From NCBI GenBank assembly GCA_963922865.1, contig CAWUJK010000016.1, positions 1 to 26,972 on the forward strand: a DNA stretch of 26,972 nt, read 5' to 3'. Within the stretch, counting starts at the first letter, position 1, and every line of letters begins with the position of its first letter. A program made the translations under genes and the position numbers. Positions 26,884 to 26,972 of this stretch are shown one piece after another. The DNA comes from CAWUJK01 sp963922865 (GTDB lineage Bacteria > Patescibacteriota > Gracilibacteria > BD1-5 > UBA6164). The notes under the pieces are model-generated. The model saw only the letters and a list, made by a program, of their open reading frames with translations. It was not told the DNA's origin and searched no databases.

Positions 26884-26972
26884 TTATTTTTCTAGAAGTA
26901 CAGTTTTATTTAGAAGATAAATCATATCTTGTCTTTTAATTCCAAGATTAGGATTAAAAATAAAGTTATCAT
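26884..26972 (-). CDS. C-terminal fragment, SLH-like (partial gene)
   Basis: Only the last 28 residues lie in the window. The visible FNPNLGIKRQDMIYLLNK segment matches the end of an S-layer homology repeat (family pattern FxPxxxITRxExxxxLxR), then TVLLEK and TAA. SLH domains bind cell-wall polymers and anchor S-layer proteins. The frame is chosen because it gives this pattern and continues off the edge; another frame with an ATG at the edge gives only 20 residues of no clear type. Identification rests on one short motif. Confidence 0.45.
   Translation of the reverse strand, partial: DNFIFNPNLGIKRQDMIYLLNKTVLLEK

Overview
The window comes from a very AT-rich bacterium that reads UGA as glycine (genetic code 25). 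Every conserved protein here contains in-frame TGA exactly where its family has glycine: GHVDHGKT of IF-2, the Walker A and LSGGEKQR motifs of the ABC exporter, the FolD signatures and the ribosomal proteins. TGG still encodes tryptophan. This points to the CPR lineages Absconditabacteria (SR1) or Gracilibacteria (BD1-5). About 8,080 codons read by eye contain no CGA or CGG codon, which leans towards Absconditabacteria. Ribosomal protein L30 is missing from its usual place, as in other CPR bacteria. Start codons are preceded by A/T-only sequence with no Shine-Dalgarno motif.

Layout. 1-4.9 kb: a Fic-family protein with an N-terminal helix-turn-helix (minus), a four-copy operator-like array, pheT (plus), an orphan RsbW-like GHKL ATPase (minus) and HU (minus). 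4.9-17.0 kb: one minus-strand block transcribed L3-L4-L23-L2-S19-L22-S3-L16-L29-S17-L14-L24-L5-S14-S8-L6-L18-S5-L15-secY, ended by a terminator and followed by an ABC exporter. S10 is not upstream of L3, and the alpha-operon genes do not follow secY. 17.3-18.1 kb: an EamA/DMT transporter (plus). 18.2-21.7 kb: infB followed by a stand-alone cyclic-nucleotide-binding-domain protein (minus), with a second such protein divergent from infB (plus). 21.75-26.97 kb: minus-strand envelope genes (a beta-propeller lipid-face/secreted protein of PF09826 type, a PEGA-like anchored protein, a VPKTG sortase-substrate-like protein and the end of an SLH-like protein) with folD between them.

How it fits together. 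Most of the window is information processing: translation (ribosomal proteins, IF-2, PheT), protein export (SecY) and chromatin (HU). Around it sit compact regulatory genes (Fic-HTH, GHKL, two cNMP-domain proteins) and a set of surface proteins, as expected for a small-genome epibiont. Transcription units are tightly packed: several terminators overlap stop codons or the last codons of genes, and two serve convergent genes.

The most noteworthy signals are the two cNMP-domain proteins flanking infB, the Fic protein that has Gln in place of the catalytic His and lies beside its own apparent operator array, the lack of CGA/CGG codons, and structured RNA segments inside the ribosomal protein operon. 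No rRNA, tRNA, CRISPR array or insertion sequence was recognised. All translations below use TGA = Gly.
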